Shown here piece after piece: positions 37,003 through 45,886 of a stretch of 64,000 nt of DNA. The position numbers and the translations under genes were made by a program. This stretch comes from Flavobacterium dankookense (GTDB lineage Bacteria; Bacteroidota; Bacteroidia; Flavobacteriales; Flavobacteriaceae): the NCBI RefSeq assembly GCF_004362665.1, contig NZ_SNXR01000014.1:310001-374000 (forward strand), given 5' to 3'. A model generated the notes under the pieces. That model had not been told where the DNA came from and made no database searches. It saw only the letters and a list, made by a program, of their open reading frames with translations. Position 1 is the first letter of the stretch, and the number at the start of each line of letters is the position of its first letter.

Positions 37003-37032
37003 CAAAACTATTAAATATCAAATAAATACAAA
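37003..37032 (-). promoter_or_regulatory. Promoter of T9SS paralog 1
   Basis: Minus strand TTTG (37,029-37,032), 18-nt spacer, TAGTTTTG (37,003-37,010). It predicts an untranslated leader of about 200 nt holding two hairpins. Confidence 0.5.
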
Positions 37033-37103
37033 CTATAATATCGTTAAACTGATGGTAAATTCGATAACGTGCATAGAACTTGTTCTACAACGGAGTTAGT
37101 TGC

Positions 37104-37140
37104 AAAAAAAAATCCCCGTCAATATTTGACGGGGATTTTA
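37104..37140. terminator. Terminator of T9SS paralog 2
   Basis: AAAATCCCCGTCAA (37,109-37,122), loop TAT, TTGACGGGGATTTT (37,126-37,139), with an A-run that becomes the T-run for minus-strand transcripts. Confidence 0.88.
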
Positions 37141-37161
37141 AAGTATTAAGTGGTATACTTT

Positions 37162-38520
37162 CTATCTAACTACTTTTTTAGTAACTACTGTTCCATCTCC
37201 TGTTGTGATTTGAACTAACAATACTTCGTTAGATAATCCAGCTGAGATTGTAGTTTGTGTTGCGTTAATAGCTTGTCTTTCTACTAACAATCTTCCTCTG
37301 ATGTCGAATACTTTTACAGCACTCATTTCAAAGTTTCCTGTATTGATTACAAAATCATTTGATTGGTTTTTATAAATCACTACTTGTTTTTCAGTTAATA
37401 CTGGTGTATCAACATTTAATGCTCCTTCTCTATACACTACTTCAAAACGAGTTCCAAAAGTTCCCGCTTCACTTGTAAAGTTATAAGCACCTTGGGTTAA
37501 GTTATGTAAAGATGATACTAAGTTATCTTTTAAATAAATAGTTTGTCCTGCATTAAATACTCCAACTGTATGATCAATTGCAATAGAATAGTTTCCTGCT
37601 GTTTCTACTTTCAAGTTCATTGGAACTACATCAGTATCAACAAATGATGCTTTACCTTGAATTCCGAATTCTTGTCCTTCAACTACAGAAGTTAAACTAG
37701 TTGCTGGTGTTCCAACATTTCTACCATCATATCTATCAATACCATTAGTAGCATAGTCTTTATAAGAAACAACTGCTTGTGAAAAAGCACCTGCTGCGTT
37801 GGTTAAATTCAACCAATATACATCTTGGTTATTATCTTGACGGAAGAATTGATTAGCAGTATCGGCAATGCGTTGTCCGCTATTGAATACTAAATCCGTT
37901 GTTGCTGTAGCTTCAACAAAGAAACCTTGACCTGTTCTGATTACACTTTGTGGATCAAAAACAGCAGCTTCACTATTGGATTGGAATAATCCATCATTCC
38001 ACTGACAGTAAGCATTGTTCAAAGTACTTCCATTCGTTTCTCTCCAAAAATATAATGAAGTAGTAATGTTAGCCGAGTTGTTATCTACAAACGTAGTCAT
38101 GTTGATTGGCGATGGATAAGGATTACCAACTAAGTTAAATCCTGTTGTCATTCCAAATGTTATCTCTCCACTGTTTGGAACACCTACAAACTCTCCTGCA
38201 AAACTTGCTGGAGCTGTTGGGTGATTCCATGGTGTGCGTATTAAATATCCTTTAGCATCTTCGAAAGGAACTGCGTTTAAATCTGTTCCATTAATACCGT
38301 TTGGAGCTATTAATGGTGATGGATATTGTAAATTTGTTAAATTAAATCCAACAGCATTACTATATTGATCTGTTGATGTATTATAAGTATAAAAACGGTT
38401 TGGCAATGTAGTTGGAGAAAATGCATACAATCCTTGATTAGCTACTGGCGAAGACCAAGCAGTATAATCTTGACGCTTTATTTGCGAACTGTTTCTTCTA
38501 ACGGTTATTGCACCAGTGTT
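37162..38520 (-). repeat. C-terminal module repeat, copy B
   Basis: Second copy of the 1.35-kb module found at 33,305-34,660, same orientation. Its upstream limit is where alignment by eye fades. Confidence 0.85.
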
Positions 38521-41500
38521 TAAGTTAACTGCGCCACTTTGCATTAATACACCATTATTTTCTATTATTACATCATCTTCAGTTAACTCATTGATTAATC
38601 CGTTAGTGATAGTAACTACTCCTGCATTAGCAATAGTTAATGAACCCGACTGAACGGTTACTTGTTTAGCTGTGAAACCACCATGAGTTGTTGTGTTATA
38701 AACACCATCAATAATAGCATCTATATTAGCATCTGGACCAGCAACGTTTGACCATGCTGTTCCGTTCCAAACTACTGCAGCTGGTGCTGTTAAAGCTGTC
38801 TCAACATCTGAATTTCCTGATTGAGCAGTTCCTCTCACCGCTCTTACTCTATAAAAGTATAATGTCTCTGGACTTAAACCAGTTACTTGATAGGAAGTTA
38901 CGTTTCCAACATTCAAACCATTATAACCGGCAACGAACGAAGGAAGTGACGTAGCATAAGTTACAGAGAAATCATCGAATGCAACATTTCCTGTAGTCTT
39001 AGTTATTGTAAATCTAAATTGTGTAATATCTGAAGGTAATGCCGGCGTTGTTCCTGAATTATATACAAATTGAGTTCCTCCAGCTGGACCACTAGTTGTA
39101 GCTACACTTGTACTTGGAATATTTTGAATAGTTACCCAGCTTGATCCGTTGAAACCTTCTACTAGAAAATTATTTCCACCTGCTGTAGACCATCCATTAC
39201 TTTTTAACCAAAAGTTTAATTGTGTTGCAGCACCAGTTAAAGATGGTGATAAAACAGTATCGCCAGTATCATTAAACTGAACTGAATTTGGACCTGTCGT
39301 TCCACTACTAGCTGTAGTGGCATAATTACCTGTACCTGTTAATGAAAATCCATTAAAAGAACTTGCTGTTGTGTAGGTTGTAAATCCTTCGCTTAGCGTA
39401 GCTGAACCACCACCTGTTTGGAAAGTTGGAAATAAACTCACATCTAAAACATAGCTTGTTGCATCAGTTACAGAAGTCCAATTAGCAGTGAAAGCATTAG
39501 ATAAAATTCCTGTTGAAGCGGTAGCATCTGGAAGTCCTAGTGCCGTAATATTTGCTGTTAAACCAGTTGGTTGAGCAACGGTATAATTACCCGACTTAGC
39601 TCCAGCTAACGTATAACCCGCTACAGTAACCGCAATTCCTGTTCCTGGCGCTGCCGTGGCAAAAGTAGCCGTTGGCGTTCCAGAAATAGTAACATCCGCT
39701 TCATCACCTGAAACCACACCAACTAAACCTGGCGTACCAGACAAAGTAGCTGCAGTAGTTCCATCTTGTGTTTTATTATTAGCCGTTACATTATTTATTG
39801 TTAATGGTTTTGCTGTTACCGCTTGTGCTCTCACTACAGCAGTAGCAGCATTATAGTTCGCATCACCTGCTTGAGAAGCAGTAATATTTGTAGTTCCAAT
39901 ACCGAATATTGTTACCGTATTACCAACCACATCAGCCACTGTTGGAACTGAGCTAGCAAAAGTAACCGTTAATCCAGAAGTAGATGTTCCTGTTAAGGTG
40001 AAAGCTGCATCGCCATAAACTTTTGACGCCAAAGCAGCAAAAGTAATAGTTTGGTTAGCTTTATTAATAGTAAAGTTTAATGCCGCTGGAGTACTTGTTC
40101 CACCTGCATTAGTAGCAGTTACATTAGCTGTATAAGAACCCGCAGCTGTTGGAGTTCCTGTAATCGCTCCAGTTGTAGTATTTAAAGTTAACCCTGGAGG
40201 TAAAGAACCACTAGCAACAGCATAAGCAGTTGGTGAATTGGTTGCAGAGATATTATATGTTGTAAAAACCGTATTGAATGTTCCTGTTGGCGAACCACCT
40301 GTTACTACTGGAGGCGCAACTGGAACAGCAACTACATTTCCGTTTAGTGTAAAATCGTCAACTCTTAATGTTCCACCAGTTGAACCACCAGTAAATGTCA
40401 ATACAACTGTAATTGTTCCTGTTAATCCATTTACAGGATTTAAAACGTTTGTAACACCTAAATTAGCACCCGTCGTTGGAACAGCACTACCAGTTAATAC
40501 TGAAATTCCATTTATAGTCATTGCCACTGTTGTTGGACCTGAACCACTACTTCGTAATCTCCAAAAATTAAATGAATTTACGGAAACTGCAAAACCAGTT
40601 GCCACATTAAATGTTAATGTATAGGTATTATTACCTGTTTGTGTACTTAAACATCCTGTAGCACTTCCCGTTAAACCACTCCAATTATTTGTCCCAACAT
40701 TTCTCCAAAGTGAACTAGATAAGTTTGTGGCAAAAGTATTTGGTGCAACATTGTATGATGCTGGTGTTGTAAAAGTAGCAGTCCCAAAGTTATGAACGTA
40801 AATAGCTGCTGGTGTTGTTACTGTATAAGTATAATTGGAACCACTATTGTTGTTTAAATTAATTGTGTAATACTCTGCATCAGCTCCTGATGGAGTAACT
40901 GTTCCAGAAGTGAAAAGATAATAAGAAACATTAGCTGCTGCCGTATTAAACGCACCAGGAATTGTACCTGTGTAGGTTGTTCCACTACCTGTTAATTGCA
41001 CAACAGTTGATGTAAAGTAATTGTCTTTAGTATATCTCATATACACAGCTTGACCAGTAGCTAATGCACCATCTAGCGTAGCTGTAACTGTAGTTGCTGC
41101 TCCTGGAGTAACACTAGTTGTTAAAGGCAATTGTGACACTGACGAAACACTTCTAATAGCTCCTTGAACTCTAAAATAGACAAAGTTAGAAGAGGTTGTA
41201 CCGCTGTTTGGCGTTTTGAAAACGTAATTATCAGTCGTATTAGGACAATTAATAAAAAAAGCTCCATTGGCACACTCAGGCATGTTATTATAACTAACTC
41301 CAGGATTTGTCCAATCCGTATCCGTACATCCAAAAGGACCAAGTTGATTTACATTTCCACTCCAGTTACGAACCATTCTAAAAAATTGGTTTCCTGTTCC
41401 TCTTGGTTGTAAAATCTTAATTCTAGAAGTTCCAGAACTTGGATCAAAACCGACTACATCACCTGCATTCCATCCATTAGTAAAACCTGCACCTACAATA

Positions 41501-41598
41501 CCATTTTGGGCATTTGATTGTAAGCCAAATAATAAAAACACTACCAGTAGTAGTTTAACAGTAGTAGTTGATAAAAGTGTTTGAGTAATTTTATTCAT
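37162..41598 (-). CDS. Giant secreted surface protein, T9SS type C sorting signal (paralog 2)
   Basis: 1478 residues. Signal peptide (LLLVVFLLFGLQSNAQ). Domains in order: N-terminal beta-rich region (30-420); a putative Ig domain (SGSLPPGLTLNTTTGAITG, about 460-510); two MBG/YDG-type repeats (KVYGDAAFTLTGTS; NNVTANNKTQDGTTAATLSG, about 515-680); a jelly-roll region and fibronectin-III-like segment; then the C-terminal 440 residues almost identical to paralog 1, ending with the T9SS type C signal. The N-terminal ectodomain is unrelated to paralog 1. Secreted through type IX and probably surface-bound; long promoter-proximal leader of about 120 nt. Confidence 0.87.
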   Translation of the reverse strand: MNKITQTLLSTTTVKLLLVVFLLFGLQSNAQNGIVGAGFTNGWNAGDVVGFDPSSGTSRIKILQPRGTGNQFFRMVRNWSGNVNQLGPFGCTDTDWTNPGVSYNNMPECANGAFFINCPNTTDNYVFKTPNSGTTSSNFVYFRVQGAIRSVSSVSQLPLTTSVTPGAATTVTATLDGALATGQAVYMRYTKDNYFTSTVVQLTGSGTTYTGTIPGAFNTAAANVSYYLFTSGTVTPSGADAEYYTINLNNNSGSNYTYTVTTPAAIYVHNFGTATFTTPASYNVAPNTFATNLSSSLWRNVGTNNWSGLTGSATGCLSTQTGNNTYTLTFNVATGFAVSVNSFNFWRLRSSGSGPTTVAMTINGISVLTGSAVPTTGANLGVTNVLNPVNGLTGTITVVLTFTGGSTGGTLRVDDFTLNGNVVAVPVAPPVVTGGSPTGTFNTVFTTYNISATNSPTAYAVASGSLPPGLTLNTTTGAITGTPTAAGSYTANVTATNAGGTSTPAALNFTINKANQTITFAALASKVYGDAAFTLTGTSTSGLTVTFASSVPTVADVVGNTVTIFGIGTTNITASQAGDANYNAATAVVRAQAVTAKPLTINNVTANNKTQDGTTAATLSGTPGLVGVVSGDEADVTISGTPTATFATAAPGTGIAVTVAGYTLAGAKSGNYTVAQPTGLTANITALGLPDATASTGILSNAFTANWTSVTDATSYVLDVSLFPTFQTGGGSATLSEGFTTYTTASSFNGFSLTGTGNYATTASSGTTGPNSVQFNDTGDTVLSPSLTGAATQLNFWLKSNGWSTAGGNNFLVEGFNGSSWVTIQNIPSTSVATTSGPAGGTQFVYNSGTTPALPSDITQFRFTITKTTGNVAFDDFSVTYATSLPSFVAGYNGLNVGNVTSYQVTGLSPETLYFYRVRAVRGTAQSGNSDVETALTAPAAVVWNGTAWSNVAGPDANIDAIIDGVYNTTTHGGFTAKQVTVQSGSLTIANAGVVTITNGLINELTEDDVIIENNGVLMQSGAVNLNTGAITVRRNSSQIKRQDYTAWSSPVANQGLYAFSPTTLPNRFYTYNTSTDQYSNAVGFNLTNLQYPSPLIAPNGINGTDLNAVPFEDAKGYLIRTPWNHPTAPASFAGEFVGVPNSGEITFGMTTGFNLVGNPYPSPINMTTFVDNNSANITTSLYFWRETNGSTLNNAYCQWNDGLFQSNSEAAVFDPQSVIRTGQGFFVEATATTDLVFNSGQRIADTANQFFRQDNNQDVYWLNLTNAAGAFSQAVVSYKDYATNGIDRYDGRNVGTPATSLTSVVEGQEFGIQGKASFVDTDVVPMNLKVETAGNYSIAIDHTVGVFNAGQTIYLKDNLVSSLHNLTQGAYNFTSEAGTFGTRFEVVYREGALNVDTPVLTEKQVVIYKNQSNDFVINTGNFEMSAVKVFDIRGRLLVERQAINATQTTISAGLSNEVLLVQITTGDGTVVTKKVVR

Positions 41599-41724
41599 AA
41601 TTTAATTAGTTTAATAATCATAAAAGTGCCAAAAAAAGCACCCAAAAGCGTGCGATATATCTTGTTTTTGAAACTGTCTAGTAATGAGTTTGTTAATAAT
41701 TAAATAACCCTTACTACAACTTGA

Positions 41725-41755
41725 CAAATGTACATTTATTTTTTATTTATCCAAA
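41725..41755 (-). promoter_or_regulatory. Promoter of T9SS paralog 2
   Basis: Minus strand TTTG (41,752-41,755), 19-nt spacer, TACATTTG (41,725-41,732): an excellent consensus match, 127 nt before the ATG. A small hairpin (GTGC...GCAC, 41,626-41,641) lies in the leader. Confidence 0.65.
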
Positions 41756-41759
41756 TTAA

Positions 41760-42081
41760 TCCCCCAAGTTTTCGATAAAATCGATTAAATACATAATAGT
41801 AATTTAACATTACCGATGAACGGTATTTTTTACCTCTTTTTTTGGTACTAATTAGGCTACTATTTTACGCTCTTTTGGTTGTTGCTTTTAAATTTTGATA
41901 ACATAAAATTGAAGGAATAAAAATGAATTGTAAACCATTTCATGAAGGCTTTTCAGTATGTAAACCCAACAATGAACAATCTATTTGTTGATTTTCTTTG
42001 TTTAGTTGTTCGCTCTTGTTTTTGAAAACTAATAGACCAAATCAGAATGGTAGCAAAAAAGGAATATGTCAGCAAATGGCG
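41760..42081. other. Gene-free spacer before the 21-bp array
   Basis: No supported gene. It holds TCGATAAAATCGA at 41,772-41,784, similar to the TCGATAAA next to the inverted repeat in the leader of paralog 1, and a weak hairpin TACCG-ATGAA-CGGTA plus T-run at 41,811-41,831 that could end a plus-strand transcript. Confidence 0.4.
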
Positions 42082-42459
42082 TGTTTATTTAAACCGAATA
42101 GCGTTTTGCTTAATGCTAATCGAGTTTTGCTTAATGCTAATTGAGTTTTGTTTAAACCATATAGAGTTTTGCTTAATGCTAATCGAGTTTTGCTTAAGCC
42201 TAATCGAGTTTTGCTTAATGCTAATTGAGTTTTGTTTAAACCAAATAGAGTTTGGCTTAATGCTAATTGAGTTTTGTTTAAGCCTAATCGAGTTTTGCTT
42301 AAGCCTAATCGAGTTTTGTTTAAACCTAATCGTGTTGTGTTTAAAGCGAATAGCGTTTTTCTGTAACCTAATTGAGTTTTGCTTGAAGAAAATTGTATTT
42401 GATTTACTACTAATTAAGTTTTGTTTTAACCGAATACCATTTTGCTTTATCCAGTAAAA
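42082..42459. repeat. Tandem array of eighteen 21-bp units
   Basis: Eighteen units with no insertion or deletion, consensus GTTTTGCTTAANNCTAATCGA; units 2-12 are nearly uniform, units 1 and 13-18 decay. There are no spacers, so it is not CRISPR. Because the period is 21 nt, four of six frames stay open: plus-strand frame from ATG 42,047 to 42,457 would encode repeats of LIEFCL[MNS], and the minus strand reads SI[RSW][ILF]KQN repeats without an ATG. I treat the plus-strand frame as a by-product. Twenty-one bp equals two helical turns, so the T-tracts are in phase and the DNA is probably curved. Confidence 0.9.
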
Positions 42460-42464
42460 TAAAG

Positions 42465-42480
42465 GGCTGACAGCCTGTCA
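42465..42480. repeat. Overlapping palindromes at the end of the array
   Basis: GGCTG-A-CAGCC (42,465-42,475) overlaps TGACAG-C-CTGTCA (42,468-42,480). A GC-rich patch in otherwise AT-rich sequence, so it stands out. Confidence 0.7.
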
Positions 42481-42513
42481 TCGGTTAAAAAAAAGTTTTA
42501 CATTGCAACAATA

Positions 42514-42575
42514 GTAAGAATAAGGATTCGCAAGATTTTTATCGTTTTTCTTACTATATTTTTATTTATTCTTAC
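42514..42575. repeat. 10-bp inverted repeat upstream of the 116-aa gene
   Basis: GTAAGAATAA (42,514-42,523) and TTATTCTTAC (42,566-42,575) are perfect arms. A further TTCTTAC lies at 42,548, exactly 21 bp before the one at 42,569. Confidence 0.6.
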
Positions 42576-42651
42576 ATTTTTGGCACGGTTTTTATTATGA
42601 CTAATAAGTAGGTAAAATAACCGATTTATAAATTTTAAAAAAACAAAAATT

Positions 42652-43002
42652 ATGGCCAGAAGAAAATTAGGCAGAGTTTTAGACCTTGAGAAAGGCAACA
42701 AACGATTAGCAGGTATCAAAAGTATTGATCCTGCATTGGATTTAGGAAATGATTTGAACGTTGCTAATTATGAAGCACAAATCACCAAACTGAACTCCAA
42801 TTTAGGCGATTACAACACCGCTTTGAGTACGGTAGATGATTTGTACAATGTTTGTATCGCACAAATAGATGTTTTGAAAGATTGGAATGAGCGCATCTTG
42901 AATGGCATTGCCTCCAAATATGGCAAAAACAGTTCCCAGTATGAAATGGCAGGTGGCGTTAAAAAAAGTGAACGCAAAAAACCTAAAAAGAAAGAGGAAT
43001 AA
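42652..43002 (+). CDS. Uncharacterised 116-aa basic protein
   Basis: 116 residues. Residues 50-75 form a helical stretch (NTALSTVDDLYNVCIAQIDVLKDWNERIL, in part), then YGKNSSQYEMAGGVKKSERKK and a lysine-rich tail (KKPKKKEE). I recognise the YGKxSxxYEMAGGxxKSERK ending from uncharacterised proteins of Bacteroidota and cyanobacteria; no function is known to me. It has its own terminator and lies between the 21-bp array and the methyltransferase operon on the opposite strand. The basic tail would suit nucleic-acid binding, which is inference. Confidence 0.8.
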   Translation: MARRKLGRVLDLEKGNKRLAGIKSIDPALDLGNDLNVANYEAQITKLNSNLGDYNTALSTVDDLYNVCIAQIDVLKDWNERILNGIASKYGKNSSQYEMAGGVKKSERKKPKKKEE

Positions 43003-43010
43003 TTGAAATG

Positions 43011-43040
43011 AAAAACCCAGTTGAGAGACTGGGTTTTTTT
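43011..43040 (+). terminator. Terminator of the 116-aa gene
   Basis: AAAAACCCAGT (43,011-43,021), 6-nt loop, ACTGGGTTTTT (43,028-43,038) and a T-run. Confidence 0.88.
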
Positions 43041-43109
43041 ACCCTATATTTTTTCCTCTTTGGACAATAAAATAGAGGTTAATAATTAATAATGTTAAAA
43101 AAAATTAAT

Positions 43110-44150
43110 TTAAAATCCCAAAATTAAAAATTCATAGTTTTCACTCCCTTTTGAATTCAAAGCATAACTATATTTTTTTAAGTTAATTGCTCTTACATTA
43201 TTCTTATATTGATTTAGAAGGCTTTCAATTTCTGCGATAGTTGGAACACCATTACTTCTATAAGAAATAGCAATGATTGAATTTTGATGCATTTCAATTA
43301 ACTCTTCCAAATCATTTAAGAAAGTATTTTTGTTTTCAAATTCATTAGATTTATTTAAATTAATTTCTCTATGCAACTTGGTGTGATCAATATTCTCTGG
43401 AATTAAATTATAATTTGCTAACCCTTCCAAAAAATGATATTTTGAATGGTAAGGAACATGATTAACTGAACGGAAATATGGTGGATCAATATATACCAGG
43501 TCAGCTTGTAAATTACACTGCAAGGCTGAATGATTTAAAGAGATGTTGTTTTGACCGTTATCAAAAACATATTTATTCAATTCAGAATTAAACTTTAAAA
43601 ATAATTCTTTAAAAGGTCTTTCCCAAGTTACTTTGTTTCCAAAACCACCACCATTAAAGTTTGTTCTGAGATTTAGGTTCTTTCTATGAAATAGATTATA
43701 CGGTCTTTTTATTAAACATGATTGAAATAATAAATAATACGCACTTGCTCTTCTTTCTATAGGTAAAAATCCAATATTTTGTATTACAGTATCAATCTGA
43801 TAATTCTCTTCATCAGTAAAATATATATCATGGAAGTTTTCTGCAATATAATTTTGATATATTCTGTTTGGTTCACGAATTAGAAGATTATGCACATCTT
43901 CCTCTGATAATTCATTTGAATTGTTTTGAATCAAAGCCTCTCCAATAATCTGATTAAAAAGAAAAATGTCATTATATATAACGCTTTTTCCTCTTAGTTT
44001 TGAATAATAGGAAAATATTCCTGAGCCTCCAAAAACATCTAATACTGAATTAAATTCAACATTTATGTTTTCTAATTCTGACCAGATTAAATCAACCAAT
44101 TTCCTTTTAGAACCATAATATCTGGTAACCGGTAAATTTATTTTTGGCAT
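43110..44150 (-). CDS. D12-class N6-adenine DNA methyltransferase
   Basis: 346 residues. D12/Dam-type motif order: YYGSKRK (11-17, AdoMet region X), VLDVFGGSGIFSYYS (motif I, FxGxG about 40-44) and the catalytic DPPYF at 222-226. It would methylate adenine at a specific site. The extra central region (about 60-200) likely carries target recognition. Last gene of a four-gene operon; its ATG lies 13 nt inside the preceding nuclease gene. High Lys/Asn/Ile content and AT-rich codons resemble its operon partners rather than the flanking core genes. Confidence 0.92.
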   Translation of the reverse strand: MPKINLPVTRYYGSKRKLVDLIWSELENINVEFNSVLDVFGGSGIFSYYSKLRGKSVIYNDIFLFNQIIGEALIQNNSNELSEEDVHNLLIREPNRIYQNYIAENFHDIYFTDEENYQIDTVIQNIGFLPIERRASAYYLLFQSCLIKRPYNLFHRKNLNLRTNFNGGGFGNKVTWERPFKELFLKFNSELNKYVFDNGQNNISLNHSALQCNLQADLVYIDPPYFRSVNHVPYHSKYHFLEGLANYNLIPENIDHTKLHREINLNKSNEFENKNTFLNDLEELIEMHQNSIIAISYRSNGVPTIAEIESLLNQYKNNVRAINLKKYSYALNSKGSENYEFLILGF

Positions 44151-45883
44151 AACTTTTTAATTAATTCTTTAAGTTTTGAATAATGTGGTTCTGCAATGCA
44201 AACAATTTTTTTATCAATTTCTTGAATCGGTACTTTGAAATAATACGGCATTGTTTTTAAATTTTCTCTTTTAGAATTATATTTTTTAATTCTCTTGTCT
44301 ACTCGATTAATGAAATACCTAAACGATTCACAGCTTTGATTACTATATGCTCCAACTATTAAAAATTCCACTTCAATACCAAAAGTTTGAAATGCTTTCA
44401 TAGTTTTGGCACATTTACTTTGATATGCTTCTATATTTTCTTTAGATAATTTAGTTTTAGCTTCGATAAAATACAATTTGTTTCCGTTTTTTATAAGAAA
44501 GTCAAATTCTCCTAAATCACTTCCATTGTACCAAAGATGAAAGTTGCTTATATACTCCGCCTCCAATTCATCTAAAATTTTTTGAATAAAATCTTCGAAG
44601 TATTTATGAATGTAATAGAAAGCTATTTCTGGCTTTAAAGATGAAACTTGCTTTGTTTCCTTTGTCCTTGGAGTAAAACTATCTCTAAAATTAAAACTAT
44701 TATTTTCAGTTTTTGAAAGCCAATGTAACAGATTGTAATGAGTTTCTCCATCAATTTTTTTGTCTGTATAAATTCCTAATGTTGATGGATTTTGAGATTG
44801 AGATATAAAAAAATTAAAATCTTCTAAATATTTTAGATTATCAATTTTTAATACACTCTCAAAATATTCTAAGTACTGTGGATAATTTTGTAAAATATCA
44901 TTTTTTACGTAAAGATTATTTTCTAAATATGAGAGTAAATCAGACAAGTTATTCTTTTTAATTTTTAACTTGAAATTATCTAAGATTTCACTTTTATGAA
45001 GTTCTTTGTTTAACTCCCGTTGTCTAAAAACCTCTTTTATTTGTAACCAATAATAATCAACCTTATTATCCTCATTTATGTACTTTACTAATTTTTCTTC
45101 GACAAAAGGAAAAACATAATCATTATAGACTATACCTATTTCTGTGTTTTGTGCACCTAATAAATTGAGACTATTAATATTATTTGCTACTCCAACGTCA
45201 ATTTTTAATTCTTCTCTAAACTTATCTTTATTTATCCAAATACTTTCAGTGTCAATAAAGTCTTTAGCTACCATAGCTGTGTTGAAATAACTAAACTTTG
45301 CATATGGCACGTCTATATTTTTTTTTAATTTAATTTTAAAACAATCCTTATACAATTCGATGAATTCAATTTTTATTGAATTTTCTAAACATTCTCTAAC
45401 CTCTTCATCTCTAATCCTCTCGATAATATTTTTTAATAAATTTTTCTCCTTAATAACATTATTTATTTTTTTTGAAAGAGTTTGGGTAATACCTCCTGTA
45501 ACTTCAGTATTATCATTCCTAATATTTTTTTTATTTAAAAGATATAATGATTTTGAAGTTCTATGAATTAATAATATTTCGCTTGCTCGTAGTTCTGCAT
45601 CGATATCAGTTATAATATTCTGGTTATAATAATTAGCAAGATCATTTGACAATAAATCAATTCTAGACTTATCTTCATTATCAGTACCATTTGAAAGTTC
45701 AAATATTCTCTCGAAATTTACTTCAACAGTATCTAATAATTCATCCTCAAATAGTTCTGAAATATCATAATTATCCGAATTAATTTTAGCAATGTCTTGA
45801 GCAAGACTACAAATAAAATTTATTGGAGTTAATAAATCTATACTGTAAGTATAACTCTCTACTAAACTTTTGTTATCAAACAT
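44138..45883 (-). CDS. Large protein with C-terminal PD-(D/E)XK nuclease domain
   Basis: 581 residues. About 400 N-terminal residues are not recognised and are rich in Lys, Asn, Ile and Leu. The C-terminal domain has the restriction-nuclease signature: Asp461 in LGEFDFLIKNG, then Glu474-Ala-Lys476 in LYFIEAKTK. This spacing and the strand-strand pattern resemble the nuclease lobe of Card1/Can2-like and DUF1887-type proteins. It starts 3 bp after the ATPase gene and overlaps the methyltransferase by 13 nt, so it is likely the restriction effector of the system. No metal- or nucleotide-sensing domain could be named. Confidence 0.75.
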   Translation of the reverse strand: MFDNKSLVESYTYSIDLLTPINFICSLAQDIAKINSDNYDISELFEDELLDTVEVNFERIFELSNGTDNEDKSRIDLLSNDLANYYNQNIITDIDAELRASEILLIHRTSKSLYLLNKKNIRNDNTEVTGGITQTLSKKINNVIKEKNLLKNIIERIRDEEVRECLENSIKIEFIELYKDCFKIKLKKNIDVPYAKFSYFNTAMVAKDFIDTESIWINKDKFREELKIDVGVANNINSLNLLGAQNTEIGIVYNDYVFPFVEEKLVKYINEDNKVDYYWLQIKEVFRQRELNKELHKSEILDNFKLKIKKNNLSDLLSYLENNLYVKNDILQNYPQYLEYFESVLKIDNLKYLEDFNFFISQSQNPSTLGIYTDKKIDGETHYNLLHWLSKTENNSFNFRDSFTPRTKETKQVSSLKPEIAFYYIHKYFEDFIQKILDELEAEYISNFHLWYNGSDLGEFDFLIKNGNKLYFIEAKTKLSKENIEAYQSKCAKTMKAFQTFGIEVEFLIVGAYSNQSCESFRYFINRVDKRIKKYNSKRENLKTMPYYFKVPIQEIDKKIVCIAEPHYSKLKELIKKLCQK

Positions 45884-45886
45884 CTG

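Noticed and set aside
42047..42457. A real 136-aa protein of LIEFCLM heptads on the plus strand
   Set aside because: The frame is open only because the DNA repeat is 21 nt; the composition (Leu/Ile/Phe/Cys) is implausible, no ribosome-binding context is visible, and other frames through the array are open too.
42082..42459. CRISPR array
   Set aside because: Units are contiguous with no unique spacers, and no cas gene is in the window.
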